This document shows positions 25,570-34,085 of a stretch of DNA of 38,550 nt, piece after piece. The notes beneath the pieces are model-generated. The model made no database searches and had not been told where the DNA came from. It was given only the letters and a program-made list of their open reading frames with translations. The DNA is from Chloroflexi bacterium GWC2_73_18. Its GTDB lineage: Bacteria; Chloroflexota; Limnocylindria; Limnocylindrales; CSP1-4. Within the stretch, counting starts at the first letter, position 1. Each line of letters starts with the position of its first letter. The stretch covers positions 16,696 to 55,245 of the forward strand of contig MGMJ01000127.1 of NCBI GenBank assembly GCA_001794945.1, in the 5' to 3' direction. The position numbers and the translations under genes were made by a program.

Positions 25570-25971
25570 ATGCGAAAGATCCTGCTCGCCTACGACGGCA
25601 CCCCTGAGGCCGACATCGCCCTAGACCGCGCCGCGGAGCTGGCGAAGGCGCTGACCGCCAGCGTGGGCGTGGTGAGCGTCGTCCCCTTCCACCCGGGACG
25701 GATCGGGATCGATCCCTGGGACGACACGACGGTCCACACCGAGGAGCTGCTGAAGGCACGCGAGCGGCTGACCGGCCTGGGGATCACACCCGAGCTGCAC
25801 CGGCCGGTCGGCGATCCGGCCGCCGAGATCGAGCGCCTGGCCGAGGAGCACGGCTACGACACGATCGTCGTCGGCGCCCGCGATCTCGGCGCCCTGGCCC
25901 GCGTCCTCCAGGGATCGGTCTCGGAGCACGTGGCGACCCACGCGCACGCGACGGTCGTCATCGCCCGCTGA
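25570..25971 (+). CDS. Universal stress protein (UspA family)
   Basis: MRKILLAYDGTPEADIALDRAAELAKAL..., DTIVVGARDLGALARVLQGSVSEHVATHAHATVVIAR. Confidence 0.88.
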   Translation: MRKILLAYDGTPEADIALDRAAELAKALTASVGVVSVVPFHPGRIGIDPWDDTTVHTEELLKARERLTGLGITPELHRPVGDPAAEIERLAEEHGYDTIVVGARDLGALARVLQGSVSEHVATHAHATVVIAR

Positions 25972-26048
25972 GGCGACGACCCCATCCCGGCGGCGGCGAA
26001 GGTCGCCCCGCGGGAGGCTGATCGGCCGTCGCGTCGGCCGTCCTGCCG

Positions 26049-26420
26049 CTAGGGCCGGCCGATCTCGCCTCGCGCGAGCGCCACGGCCACGGTGGCGTGC
26101 TGCGGCAGGCTCGCTCCTGCCGCGGTAAGGCAGCCGTAGGCCATGACACCCGACCCGGTCGGACCGACGAGGTGGCGGGTCAGTTGCTCCACGTCGACGC
26201 CCTGGAGCAGGCCGATCTCGGGGCCGTCGACGATGACCAGATCGCCGGCGATCGACACGCGGCCGGTGACGGCTCGCGGCGAGCCGACGCTCGTTCCCCG
26301 CCAGACGCTTCCGTCCTCGAGCGCCAGGAGCGCCTCGGGCGCCTCGGGCGGGGACGACCCCTCCGGCATGGAACGACCGCCGGCTCCGGTGGCCTGGCGG
26401 TCGAGCGTGCGCACGTCCAT
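26049..26420 (-). CDS. Short stand-alone CarA N-terminal-domain-like protein (123 aa), no GATase domain
   Basis: EALLALEDGSVWRGTSVGSPRAVTGRVS (CarA N-terminus) and GLLQGVDVEQLTRHLVGPTGSGVMAYG (CarA 'ALSGVDTRALTRHLRE.G' segment); SD AAGGAG. Confidence 0.55.
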   Translation of the reverse strand: MDVRTLDRQATGAGGRSMPEGSSPPEAPEALLALEDGSVWRGTSVGSPRAVTGRVSIAGDLVIVDGPEIGLLQGVDVEQLTRHLVGPTGSGVMAYGCLTAAGASLPQHATVAVALARGEIGRP

Positions 26421-26508
26421 CTTCGCTCCTTCCCGGCCTCTCCGGACCGGACTTAAAGGGTGGCGAACGTCGGCGAGAGTATAGCGTTCTCGAGGCGCCG
26501 CTGGCCGG

Positions 26509-27525
26509 TCAGCTCGTGGCGGGGACGATGCGGGTTCCGTCGTTGCCGAGAAGGGCGTCGGCGAGCGCCTCGGGCGCGGTCACGATCGCCTCCCGACCGC
26601 CGTCCTCGATGAAGCGCACCGCGGCGCGGATCTTGGGACCCATCGAGCCAGGCGGGAACTGCCCCTCGTCCAGGTAGCGGCGCGCCTCGGCCAGGGTCAT
26701 GACCGCGACGTCACGTTGCGACGGCGTCCCGAAGTCGAGCGCCACCCGACGCACGCCGGTCAGCAGCATGAGCGTGTCGGCGTCCACCAGCGCGGCGAGC
26801 CGCTCGGCGGCAAGATCCTTGTCGATCACCGCCTCCACGCCGCTCAGGTGCCCGTCGGGGCCGCGAACGACCGGGATCCCTCCCCCGCCTCCTGCGATGA
26901 CGATCGTACCCGTGCCGATCAGCGCTCGGATCGCGCGCGCCTCGATCACCTCGATCGGCTGCGGCGAGGGGACGACCCGCCGCCAGCCGCGGTCGGCGTC
27001 CCTGACCACCGTCCAACCTTTCTCGGCGGCGAGCTTCTCCGCCACCTCGCGATCGTAGAACGGGCCGATCGGCTTCGTCGGGTTCTGGAAGGCGGCGTCG
27101 TTCGGGTCGACCAGCACCTGCGTCACCACGCTGGCCACGGCGGGCGGCGCCCCGCTCGCGTCGAGGAGCGAAGCGGGCAGTTCGGCGCGGGCCTGCATCA
27201 GCAGGTCGCCGAGCGTCTGCTGGATCAGGTAGCCGATCTGGCCCTGGGTCATCGCGCCGAGGACATCGAAGGGCTGATCGGCGACGCCCAGCGCCCTGCC
27301 GGCCTCCGCCTGCAGGGCGAGCGCGCCGACCTGCGGTCCGTTGCCGTGGATGATCACCAGGCGGTGGCCGGCGGCGATCAGTGGCAGGACCTCCTCGCAC
27401 ATGACGCGCACGTTGGCGAGCTGCTCGGCGTTGGTGCCGAGCTCGTTCGCCCGCGTGATGGCGTTGCCGCCGAAGGCGGCGACGATGGTCCGGCGGCCGG
27501 GCTCGCCGGCCAGCGATCCGGTCAC
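26509..27525 (-). CDS. arcC: Carbamate kinase
   Basis: AAFGGNAITRANE, VIIHGNGPQVG, QGQIGYLIQQTLGDLL, IVIAGGGGGIPVV, AVIDKDLAAERLAALVDADTLMLLTGV, GSMGPKIRAAVRFIE. Confidence 0.92.
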   Translation of the reverse strand: MTGSLAGEPGRRTIVAAFGGNAITRANELGTNAEQLANVRVMCEEVLPLIAAGHRLVIIHGNGPQVGALALQAEAGRALGVADQPFDVLGAMTQGQIGYLIQQTLGDLLMQARAELPASLLDASGAPPAVASVVTQVLVDPNDAAFQNPTKPIGPFYDREVAEKLAAEKGWTVVRDADRGWRRVVPSPQPIEVIEARAIRALIGTGTIVIAGGGGGIPVVRGPDGHLSGVEAVIDKDLAAERLAALVDADTLMLLTGVRRVALDFGTPSQRDVAVMTLAEARRYLDEGQFPPGSMGPKIRAAVRFIEDGGREAIVTAPEALADALLGNDGTRIVPATS

Positions 27526-27619
27526 GGCGACACGGAACCTCCGCTACGGGCGACGCGCGCCGGGGGTCTCCCGCGACCCGGGCTGGCAGACCGTCGCTTC
27601 CGGGGAAGGTGGAATGATA

Positions 27620-29164
27620 TCAGCCCGGGCCCGGCTGATTGTCGATCTGGGCGCGCTGGAGCCGGCCCGAGTAGTCGACGTAGATCGCCTTCCACTCCGT
27701 GAACGTGTCCAGCGCGGCGTGCCCTGCCTCCCGGTGCCCGTTGCCGGTCTGTTTCGTGCCACCGAAGGGAAGGTGCGTCTCGGCGCCGATCGTGCCCGCG
27801 TTGACGTAGACGATCCCCGTCCCGAAGTCGCGCATGGCGCGGAAGGCGAGGTTCACGTCCCGCGTGTAGATACTCGAGGAGAGGCCGTAGCGGGTCTGGT
27901 TGAGGACCATCGCCGCCTCCTCGTAGCCGTCGACGGTGATCACCGCGAGGACCGGGCCGAAGATCTCCTCCTGGGCGATCCGGGCCAGGGGCATGACGTC
28001 GCGGAAGATGGTGGGGGCGAAGAAGTGGCCGTGCTCGAGACCGGGCCGGTCGGTCGCGGGAGCGCCGCCGATGACCAGCTCGCCCTCGCCGCGCCCGACC
28101 TCGACGTAACCCGCGGCCTTGTCGAGCGCGCCCGCGTTCACGAGCGGGCCGACGTCGGTGGCGGGGTCGAGGCCGTTCCCCAGCCGAAGCCCCGCTACGC
28201 CCCGCGCGAGCCGCTCGAGGAGCGGCTCCACAACGGCGCGGTGGGCGATGACGCGGGAGCAGGCGGTGCAGCGCTGGCCGGTCGTGCCGAAGGCGCTCCA
28301 CAGGATCCCCTCGGCGGCCAGGTCGGGGTCGGCATCGTCCATGACCACGATCCCGTTCTTGCCGCCCAGCTCGAGCGAGAGCCGTTTGAAGCGCCTGGCC
28401 GCCTCGACCGCGATCGCCCGGCCGGTGGCCCCGTTGCCGGTGAAGGAGATGACGGAGACGTCCGGCGAGGCGACGATCGGCATGCCGGCCTCCTCCCCCG
28501 AGCCGGTTACCAGGTTGACCGTGCCAGGCGGGAAGCCGGCCTCCGCCATCAGCTTCACGAGCAGCGTGGCGCAGTGCGGCGCGTCGCTGGCCGGCTTGAA
28601 GACGACCGTGTTGCCGCTCACCAGCGCCGGCATCATCTTCCAGCAGGGGATGGCGATCGGGAAGTTCCACGGGGTGATGATGCCGGCCACGCCGAGCGGT
28701 TCGCGGATGCTCATCGCCCACTTGTCCGGCAGCTCGGAGGGGACCGTGTCGCCGAACATGCGGCGTCCCTCGCCGGCCATCAGGAAGGCGATGTCGATGC
28801 CCTCCTGGACGTCGCCCCGCGCCTCGGCCAGGACCTTTCCCATCTCGCGCGTCATCGCCTGCGCCAGGCGTTCCTTGTGCTCGACCAGGAGCGCGGCGAA
28901 GCGGTAGAGGACCTCGCCCCGCTTCGGCGCCGGCGTGGCGCGCCAGCCCGGGTAGGCCGTTTCAGCGGCGCGGATGGCGGCCGCCGCGTCGGCAGCGTCG
29001 CTCGCCTGGAACTCGCCGATCACGTCGCGGGTGTCCGCCGGGTTGGTGCTCCGGAAGGTGCGCCCGGTGACCGACGGGCGCCACTCGCCGTCGATGAGGT
29101 TGAGGAACGTGGGAACGGTCCCGCCCGGCTGCGCGGCGGTGGCGGGCGCGACGGTCTCGGTCAT
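27620..29164 (-). CDS. NAD(P)+-dependent aldehyde dehydrogenase
   Basis: ITPWNFPIAIPCWKMMPALVSGNTVVFKPA, SFTGNGATGRAIA, LELGGKNG, GQRCTACSRVI; TAGAAT -10 near 29194-29199 and SD AGGAG. Confidence 0.93.
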   Translation of the reverse strand: MTETVAPATAAQPGGTVPTFLNLIDGEWRPSVTGRTFRSTNPADTRDVIGEFQASDAADAAAAIRAAETAYPGWRATPAPKRGEVLYRFAALLVEHKERLAQAMTREMGKVLAEARGDVQEGIDIAFLMAGEGRRMFGDTVPSELPDKWAMSIREPLGVAGIITPWNFPIAIPCWKMMPALVSGNTVVFKPASDAPHCATLLVKLMAEAGFPPGTVNLVTGSGEEAGMPIVASPDVSVISFTGNGATGRAIAVEAARRFKRLSLELGGKNGIVVMDDADPDLAAEGILWSAFGTTGQRCTACSRVIAHRAVVEPLLERLARGVAGLRLGNGLDPATDVGPLVNAGALDKAAGYVEVGRGEGELVIGGAPATDRPGLEHGHFFAPTIFRDVMPLARIAQEEIFGPVLAVITVDGYEEAAMVLNQTRYGLSSSIYTRDVNLAFRAMRDFGTGIVYVNAGTIGAETHLPFGGTKQTGNGHREAGHAALDTFTEWKAIYVDYSGRLQRAQIDNQPGPG

Positions 29165-29250
29165 GGATCGGCTCCTCGGGCGGCTGGGCCGCGATTCTAG
29201 CCCCGCGCTGCCGTACGACCCGACTCGGCACGCCCGCCGCGCCGTGGCTC

Positions 29251-30549
29251 TCAGTCGAGCGGGACCTCACCCGGGTGCGGCACCACGGCCGGTGTCGGGC
29301 CCCCGATCTGGTGCTCGAACGAGCGGAGCGCGTGGAGCGGCGCAAGAGCGACGACGACCAGGCCGAAGGTGAGGCCGAGCAGACCGTCCATGCCCCGGAA
29401 CTCGGCGGCGAAGCCGGCGAGCGTGTTGCCGACGATCTGCCCCACCCCCAGGAAGACCGAGTAGAGGCCCATGATCGCGCCGCGGTCGTGCGGGTACGCC
29501 TCCGAGATGTCGGCCAGCAGGCCGAGCGCCGCCGGCGTCGCTCCGGCGAGCACGAAGAGGGCCACTGCGGCGACGAGCCCCATCCCCAGTGCCGCGACCG
29601 GGGGCGCCCCGAAGGTGTGATTGAGGATGAGAAGGTCGACGATGCCGGCGAGCGCCGATCCCGCGCCCAGGGTGATGATCGTCGTGCGGCGGAAGCGCCT
29701 GAACTGGTTTCCCCAGAAGATGATGCCGCCGACGAAGACGAGCATGCCGACCCCCAGCCCGGCGCTGATCTCGATCGGCGAGAAACCCTGCATCAGCAGC
29801 TGGTCCTTCGCGTACGGCGCGTCGGAGCCGCGCAGCTGGAAGACCGTCTGGAAGCTGAAGGTGCCGATCGCGGCGTTGAGGGCGATCCAGGTCGGCGCCA
29901 GCAGGAGAACATGCGAGCGCGTCAGCAGGTGGACGTAGCGGCGAGGGCCGTGGCGCTGCGCCTCCGCCCGGGGGACGGCGGCCGAGGTCGCCCGCACCCC
30001 GTACGTGTAGATCAGGTAGCTGACGCCGTAGAAGCCGGCGTTGAGGAAGAAGGCGGCCTGTCCGATCCGTTCCCACAGGACGCCCGCCGCGACGCCGCCG
30101 AGCGCCAGGCCCCCGAGCGTGGCGAGCTCGAAACGAGCCATCGCCCGGCCGCGCAGCCCCTCGTCGTCGGCGGTGGCCACCGCCAGGAAAGCCAGGATCG
30201 CCGGCACCGAGGCGGCGGTCGACGCCCCCTCCAGCAGCCGCGTGCCGAGCAGGAGCGGCAGCGACGTGGTCAGCCCGGTGACGACGACGGCGATCGCCCC
30301 GAAGGCGGGCCCGAGCTGCATCACCGGCCGCCAGCCGAGCCGGTCGCAGACGACCCCAAAGAGGGGCGAGAGAGTCAGCTCGGTGCCGTAGAAGGTGACC
30401 GCCACGAGGGCGACTTCGAGCGGGCTGACCGGCTCCCCGCCGTACCGCGGCAGGTCCTTTAGGTAGTGGACCAGCATCAGGCCGGTCAGCCCGGTCGAGA
30501 AGCGCAGCGTGAACGTCCCGACCAGGACGTTGCGGAGGGAGCGGTCCAT
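29251..30549 (-). CDS. MFS transporter
   Basis: Multiple hydrophobic segments; LSPLFGVVCDRLGWRPVMQLGP; ATG at 30547-30549. Confidence 0.87.
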   Translation of the reverse strand: MDRSLRNVLVGTFTLRFSTGLTGLMLVHYLKDLPRYGGEPVSPLEVALVAVTFYGTELTLSPLFGVVCDRLGWRPVMQLGPAFGAIAVVVTGLTTSLPLLLGTRLLEGASTAASVPAILAFLAVATADDEGLRGRAMARFELATLGGLALGGVAAGVLWERIGQAAFFLNAGFYGVSYLIYTYGVRATSAAVPRAEAQRHGPRRYVHLLTRSHVLLLAPTWIALNAAIGTFSFQTVFQLRGSDAPYAKDQLLMQGFSPIEISAGLGVGMLVFVGGIIFWGNQFRRFRRTTIITLGAGSALAGIVDLLILNHTFGAPPVAALGMGLVAAVALFVLAGATPAALGLLADISEAYPHDRGAIMGLYSVFLGVGQIVGNTLAGFAAEFRGMDGLLGLTFGLVVVALAPLHALRSFEHQIGGPTPAVVPHPGEVPLD

Positions 30550-30656
30550 GCGAGGTCGTAGCCTAGCAGCCCGGTGCGGCGTCGTGACCGAGGTCCGGGG
30601 GCCCGCGGACCTTCGTACCGTCGCGACGGGACCATCGTCCATCCGATACTCGCCCC

Positions 30657-32372
30657 ATGGTCCGCCTCCGTCCGCCCTGGCGGCTGAGGCGAGCGGCGCA
30701 GCTGCCCGACAGCGCACGCGGTCCGGCCCTGGCTCGCGCCCTCGCCTGGCTCGGCCTGGTCGACGCTGCCCTGGTCGGCATCATCGCCGTCGTGCCGGGG
30801 CCACCCTCGGTCGACCTGCTCGTCGCCGGCGGCGGTCTCGCCGCGCTCCTCCTGGCGATCGCCGTCTTCACCATCCCCTACGAGTGGCGGCCGGAGCGCG
30901 CCTGGCTGGTCATCCTCGTCTCACTCCTGGTCATCTTCGTCGACCAGGCCGCCGCGACCGGCGGCGCCTCGAGCCCCTTTGTCCTCCTGGCCCTCCTCAC
31001 CGCCGTCCCCTGCTCGGCGCTGCTGCCGGCGCGCACCGCGGTCGTGGTCGTCGTCGCCTGCGCCGCCGCCTACCTCGTCCCGCTGATCTTCCTGCCGCCA
31101 CGCACGGGCGACCTGGACGCGGCAGCGGCCGGGGCGCTGGTCAGCCTCGCCCTTGTCGCCGGGCTCTACCAGGGTGTCGGCGCGCTGCGCCGCCAGGCCT
31201 CCGAGCTGAGTGCGGCGAGCCAGCGGCTGGGCGTCGTCAACGCGGTCCTGCAGAGCCAGCTGGGCGAGATCGAGCGGCGGGAGCGTGCCCAGCGGGCGCT
31301 TCACCGCCTCGCCTCGCTGGGCCCGGGCCGCGGCGATGCGCAGGCGGTCTGGGAGGCGCTGCACCAGGAGGCGCGGGGACTCTTCGCGCCGGACATCCTC
31401 CACCTGTGGGCGGTCGACGGCGCCCCGGACGAGGGCGGCCTCGTGCCGGCGCCCGGCCCGCGGGATCGGGACGGCCTGCCCGAACCCGGCGCGCTCGAGG
31501 AAGAACTCCGCGAAGAGAGCGATCCGCTCCGGCTCGCCGTCGAGACGCGGCGAACGCAGTACCTCGCGGCCATCGAGTCGACGCCCATCGGCTGGCGCCG
31601 AGCGCGGGCGCTCGGCGTGCGGAGCGCGGCCTTCGTTCCGCTGGTCGGCCGGGAGCGGGTCGTCGGCGTCCTGGTGCTCGCCTGGCGCGACGTGGAGAAC
31701 CCGCTGCCACCGGACGACCTGGCGCTCTGCCAGACGCTTGCCCGCGAGTGCGGCGCGGTGCTCGAGGCGATCGCCATGGAGCGCGCCGAGGACGAGCTGC
31801 AGGACCGCATCGCCGCACTCTACGAAGAGGTCCGCGCGCTCTCGCTGCACGACCCGCTGACCGGCCTCCACAACCGGCGCTTCTTCGACGAGATCATCGA
31901 GCGCGACCTGCAGCGCGCCACGCGGGTGGGCGAGCCGTACGCGGTCCTGATGGCCGACCTCGACCGCTTCCACGCTTTCAACGAGACCTACGGGCACGAG
32001 GCCGGCGACCGCGCGCTCCAGGCCTTCGCCAGCGTCCTCCAGACGGTCCTGCGGGGCGCCGACGCGGCGATCCGGTTCGGCGGCGAGGAGTTCTTGATGC
32101 TACTGCCCGGCGCCGACCGCGCCGCCGCCTCCCGGGTCGCCGAGCGGATCCGTGCCGCCACCGCCCGCCTGGTGATCGGCCTGCGCGAGGGCGAGGGCCC
32201 GGCCGAGCCCGACACCCGGCGGCGTGCCCGCATCACGGTCTCGATCGGCTACGCCGTCTTCCCCGAGGACGGCTCCGAAGCGGTCGACCTGGTCGCCGCC
32301 GCGGACCGCGCCCTCTACGCCGCCAAGCACGCCGGCCGCGACCGGATCGTGGCCGCCTCGCGCGTCGCCTGA
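30657..32372 (+). CDS. Diguanylate cyclase: N-terminal TM region, GAF-like region, GGDEF domain
   Basis: SLHDPLTGLHNRRFFDE, RGADAAIRFGGEEFLMLLPG (GGEEF with RxxD I-site), ISIGYAVFPEDG. Confidence 0.9.
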   Translation: MVRLRPPWRLRRAAQLPDSARGPALARALAWLGLVDAALVGIIAVVPGPPSVDLLVAGGGLAALLLAIAVFTIPYEWRPERAWLVILVSLLVIFVDQAAATGGASSPFVLLALLTAVPCSALLPARTAVVVVVACAAAYLVPLIFLPPRTGDLDAAAAGALVSLALVAGLYQGVGALRRQASELSAASQRLGVVNAVLQSQLGEIERRERAQRALHRLASLGPGRGDAQAVWEALHQEARGLFAPDILHLWAVDGAPDEGGLVPAPGPRDRDGLPEPGALEEELREESDPLRLAVETRRTQYLAAIESTPIGWRRARALGVRSAAFVPLVGRERVVGVLVLAWRDVENPLPPDDLALCQTLARECGAVLEAIAMERAEDELQDRIAALYEEVRALSLHDPLTGLHNRRFFDEIIERDLQRATRVGEPYAVLMADLDRFHAFNETYGHEAGDRALQAFASVLQTVLRGADAAIRFGGEEFLMLLPGADRAAASRVAERIRAATARLVIGLREGEGPAEPDTRRRARITVSIGYAVFPEDGSEAVDLVAAADRALYAAKHAGRDRIVAASRVA

Positions 32373-32381
32373 GCGACGCTC

Positions 32382-33572
32382 TCAGCGCAGGGCGATCCCG
32401 GCGATCAGCATCGCGGCGATGGCGAAGACGAGGACGAGGATCCCCGCGGCGCGGATGAAGGCAGATCCTCTCCGTTGTTCCGCCGCGAGCGGCGTGCCGC
32501 CGCGCTGCCAGAGCGAGGCGAGCGTCAGCACGTTGCCGGGGACGAGCAGGTAGCCCAACCAGAGCCCGGCCGCCAAGCCCCCGACGTGGGCGGCGTTGTC
32601 AACGAACCCGAGGCTGAAGCCGAGCGCAAGGTTGATGACGATGAGGCCGCCGATCTGGCCCATCAACGCCCGCGAGCGACGGTCCACGATGGGCTGGTGG
32701 GTGCGCATCGCGGCGAAGAGGACGCCGAAGAGGCCGAAGATGGCGCCCGACGCGCCGACCGAGTCGGCCGGCGTGAAGACGAAGCTGGCGACCGAGCCCG
32801 CAGCGGCGCAGAGCAGGTAGATCGTCACGAACGTGGCGCGACCGTAGATCGCCTCCACGATCGGCCCGGCAAGGAAGAGCGCGTACATGTTGAAGAAGAG
32901 GTGGAGCGGCGAGGCGTCGTCGTGGACAAGCACCGGCGTCAGCAGGCGCCACCACTCCCCGACGGCAAGCCGTGCCTTGTCGAGCATCAGCAGGTCGAGG
33001 AGCCGCTGCCCCTCCGGCGTGGCGACCGTGCCGACCCAGACGCCGACCGTCAACGCCAGGATCGCGTAGGTGGCGAGCGGGGTGCCGGTGCCGCCGCGTG
33101 CCCGGGCGAAGTAGCGTCCGGCGGCGCGCGTATCGCCCTGCTCCTTGGACAGCCAGCCCAGTCGCGAGGCGATCTCGGCCCGCTCGGCCGGCGGCGCACG
33201 CCGCTCGGCCTCGCGGTAGGCGGCGATGGCGCTCCCCGGGTCTCCCCCGCCGTCCCGTGCGAGGCGCACCCGGGCCGCCGCCACCTGCTTCCATGCCCGC
33301 CAGGCGACGGGCGTCTCGCCGGCCCTTGCCGCCGCCTCCCAGGCGGCCAGCGCCCCGGTCTCGTCGTCGGTCCGGTAGCGCGCCTCGGCCAGGCCGTACC
33401 AGCCTGCAGCGGTGAGGTCGGCGTCCGGGTGCCCGATCACCCGCGCGTAGGCGGCTGCGGCTGCACCGAACTCGCCCTCGGCTAGGAGGGCATCGGCGAC
33501 CGCCAGGACCGCGAGCGCGTGCTCGCGATCGAGCGGGCCGGGCGGCGGAAGGTCGGGGGGCGGCGTCGACAC
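32382..33572 (-). CDS. Rhomboid-family intramembrane serine protease with N-terminal TPR-like region
   Basis: GASGAIFGLFG (catalytic Ser), AHVGGLAAGLWLGYLL (His); GTG at 33570-33572 downstream of TAGACT. Confidence 0.87.
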   Translation of the reverse strand: MSTPPPDLPPPGPLDREHALAVLAVADALLAEGEFGAAAAAYARVIGHPDADLTAAGWYGLAEARYRTDDETGALAAWEAAARAGETPVAWRAWKQVAAARVRLARDGGGDPGSAIAAYREAERRAPPAERAEIASRLGWLSKEQGDTRAAGRYFARARGGTGTPLATYAILALTVGVWVGTVATPEGQRLLDLLMLDKARLAVGEWWRLLTPVLVHDDASPLHLFFNMYALFLAGPIVEAIYGRATFVTIYLLCAAAGSVASFVFTPADSVGASGAIFGLFGVLFAAMRTHQPIVDRRSRALMGQIGGLIVINLALGFSLGFVDNAAHVGGLAAGLWLGYLLVPGNVLTLASLWQRGGTPLAAEQRRGSAFIRAAGILVLVFAIAAMLIAGIALR

Positions 33573-33593
33573 CGCCGGCGAGTCTAGCGGAGT

Positions 33594-33609
33594 TGGCGCG
33601 CCCGGCAGG
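33594..33609. repeat. attL-like 16-bp direct repeat TGGCGCGCCCGGCAGG identical to the tRNA-Arg 3' end (38486-38501)
   Basis: Exact match read at both positions, same orientation. Confidence 0.7.
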
Positions 33610-33690
33610 TGTCGGACGCGCGTTAGCAACCTACCGGATTCCGATCGAGGGCCGCGATGACTGGATCGCCGCGGCGGCCAGGCATCTCGC

Positions 33691-33939
33691 ATGAGGGCCG
33701 GGTACCTGCGCGGCGTCCCCTCGCGGCTTGCGACGCCGCGCCAGCTGGACGTCCTCGCCGCGTACGTCGCAGCCGGCGGGTCGGTCCCGGAGGCGGCCGA
33801 GCTCGTGGGCATCCGGCCGAGCACCGCGAAGCGCCACCTCGCTGACCTGCGCGCGCGGTCGGGTCTCACCACCGAGCAGCTGATCTACGTCGGAAGAGCT
33901 GCCGGGTGGCTCGTTGTCCCGAGTCTGGAGTCCCTCTGA
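33691..33939 (+). CDS. Small stand-alone LuxR/FixJ-type HTH protein
   Basis: ATPRQLDVLAAYVAAGGSVPEAAELVGIRPSTAKRHLADLRARSGLTTEQLIYVGRAAGWL. Confidence 0.7.
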   Translation: MRAGYLRGVPSRLATPRQLDVLAAYVAAGGSVPEAAELVGIRPSTAKRHLADLRARSGLTTEQLIYVGRAAGWLVVPSLESL

Positions 33940-34085
33940 GCCATGCGCTCCCCCCACTCCCGCCCGGCGTCAGTCGCGGACCAGCCATCTGAGGGACCGC
34001 TCGATAGGAACAGGGGCTCCTTATGGAGTCGGCGGAGCGAGAGGTCGCGAGCCGCTCAACGTCAGCTCACCCACGAGAAGTCGAT

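Noticed and set aside
27341-29200. 619-aa plus-strand ORF opposite the aldehyde dehydrogenase
   Set aside because: Antisense shadow of a canonical ALDH
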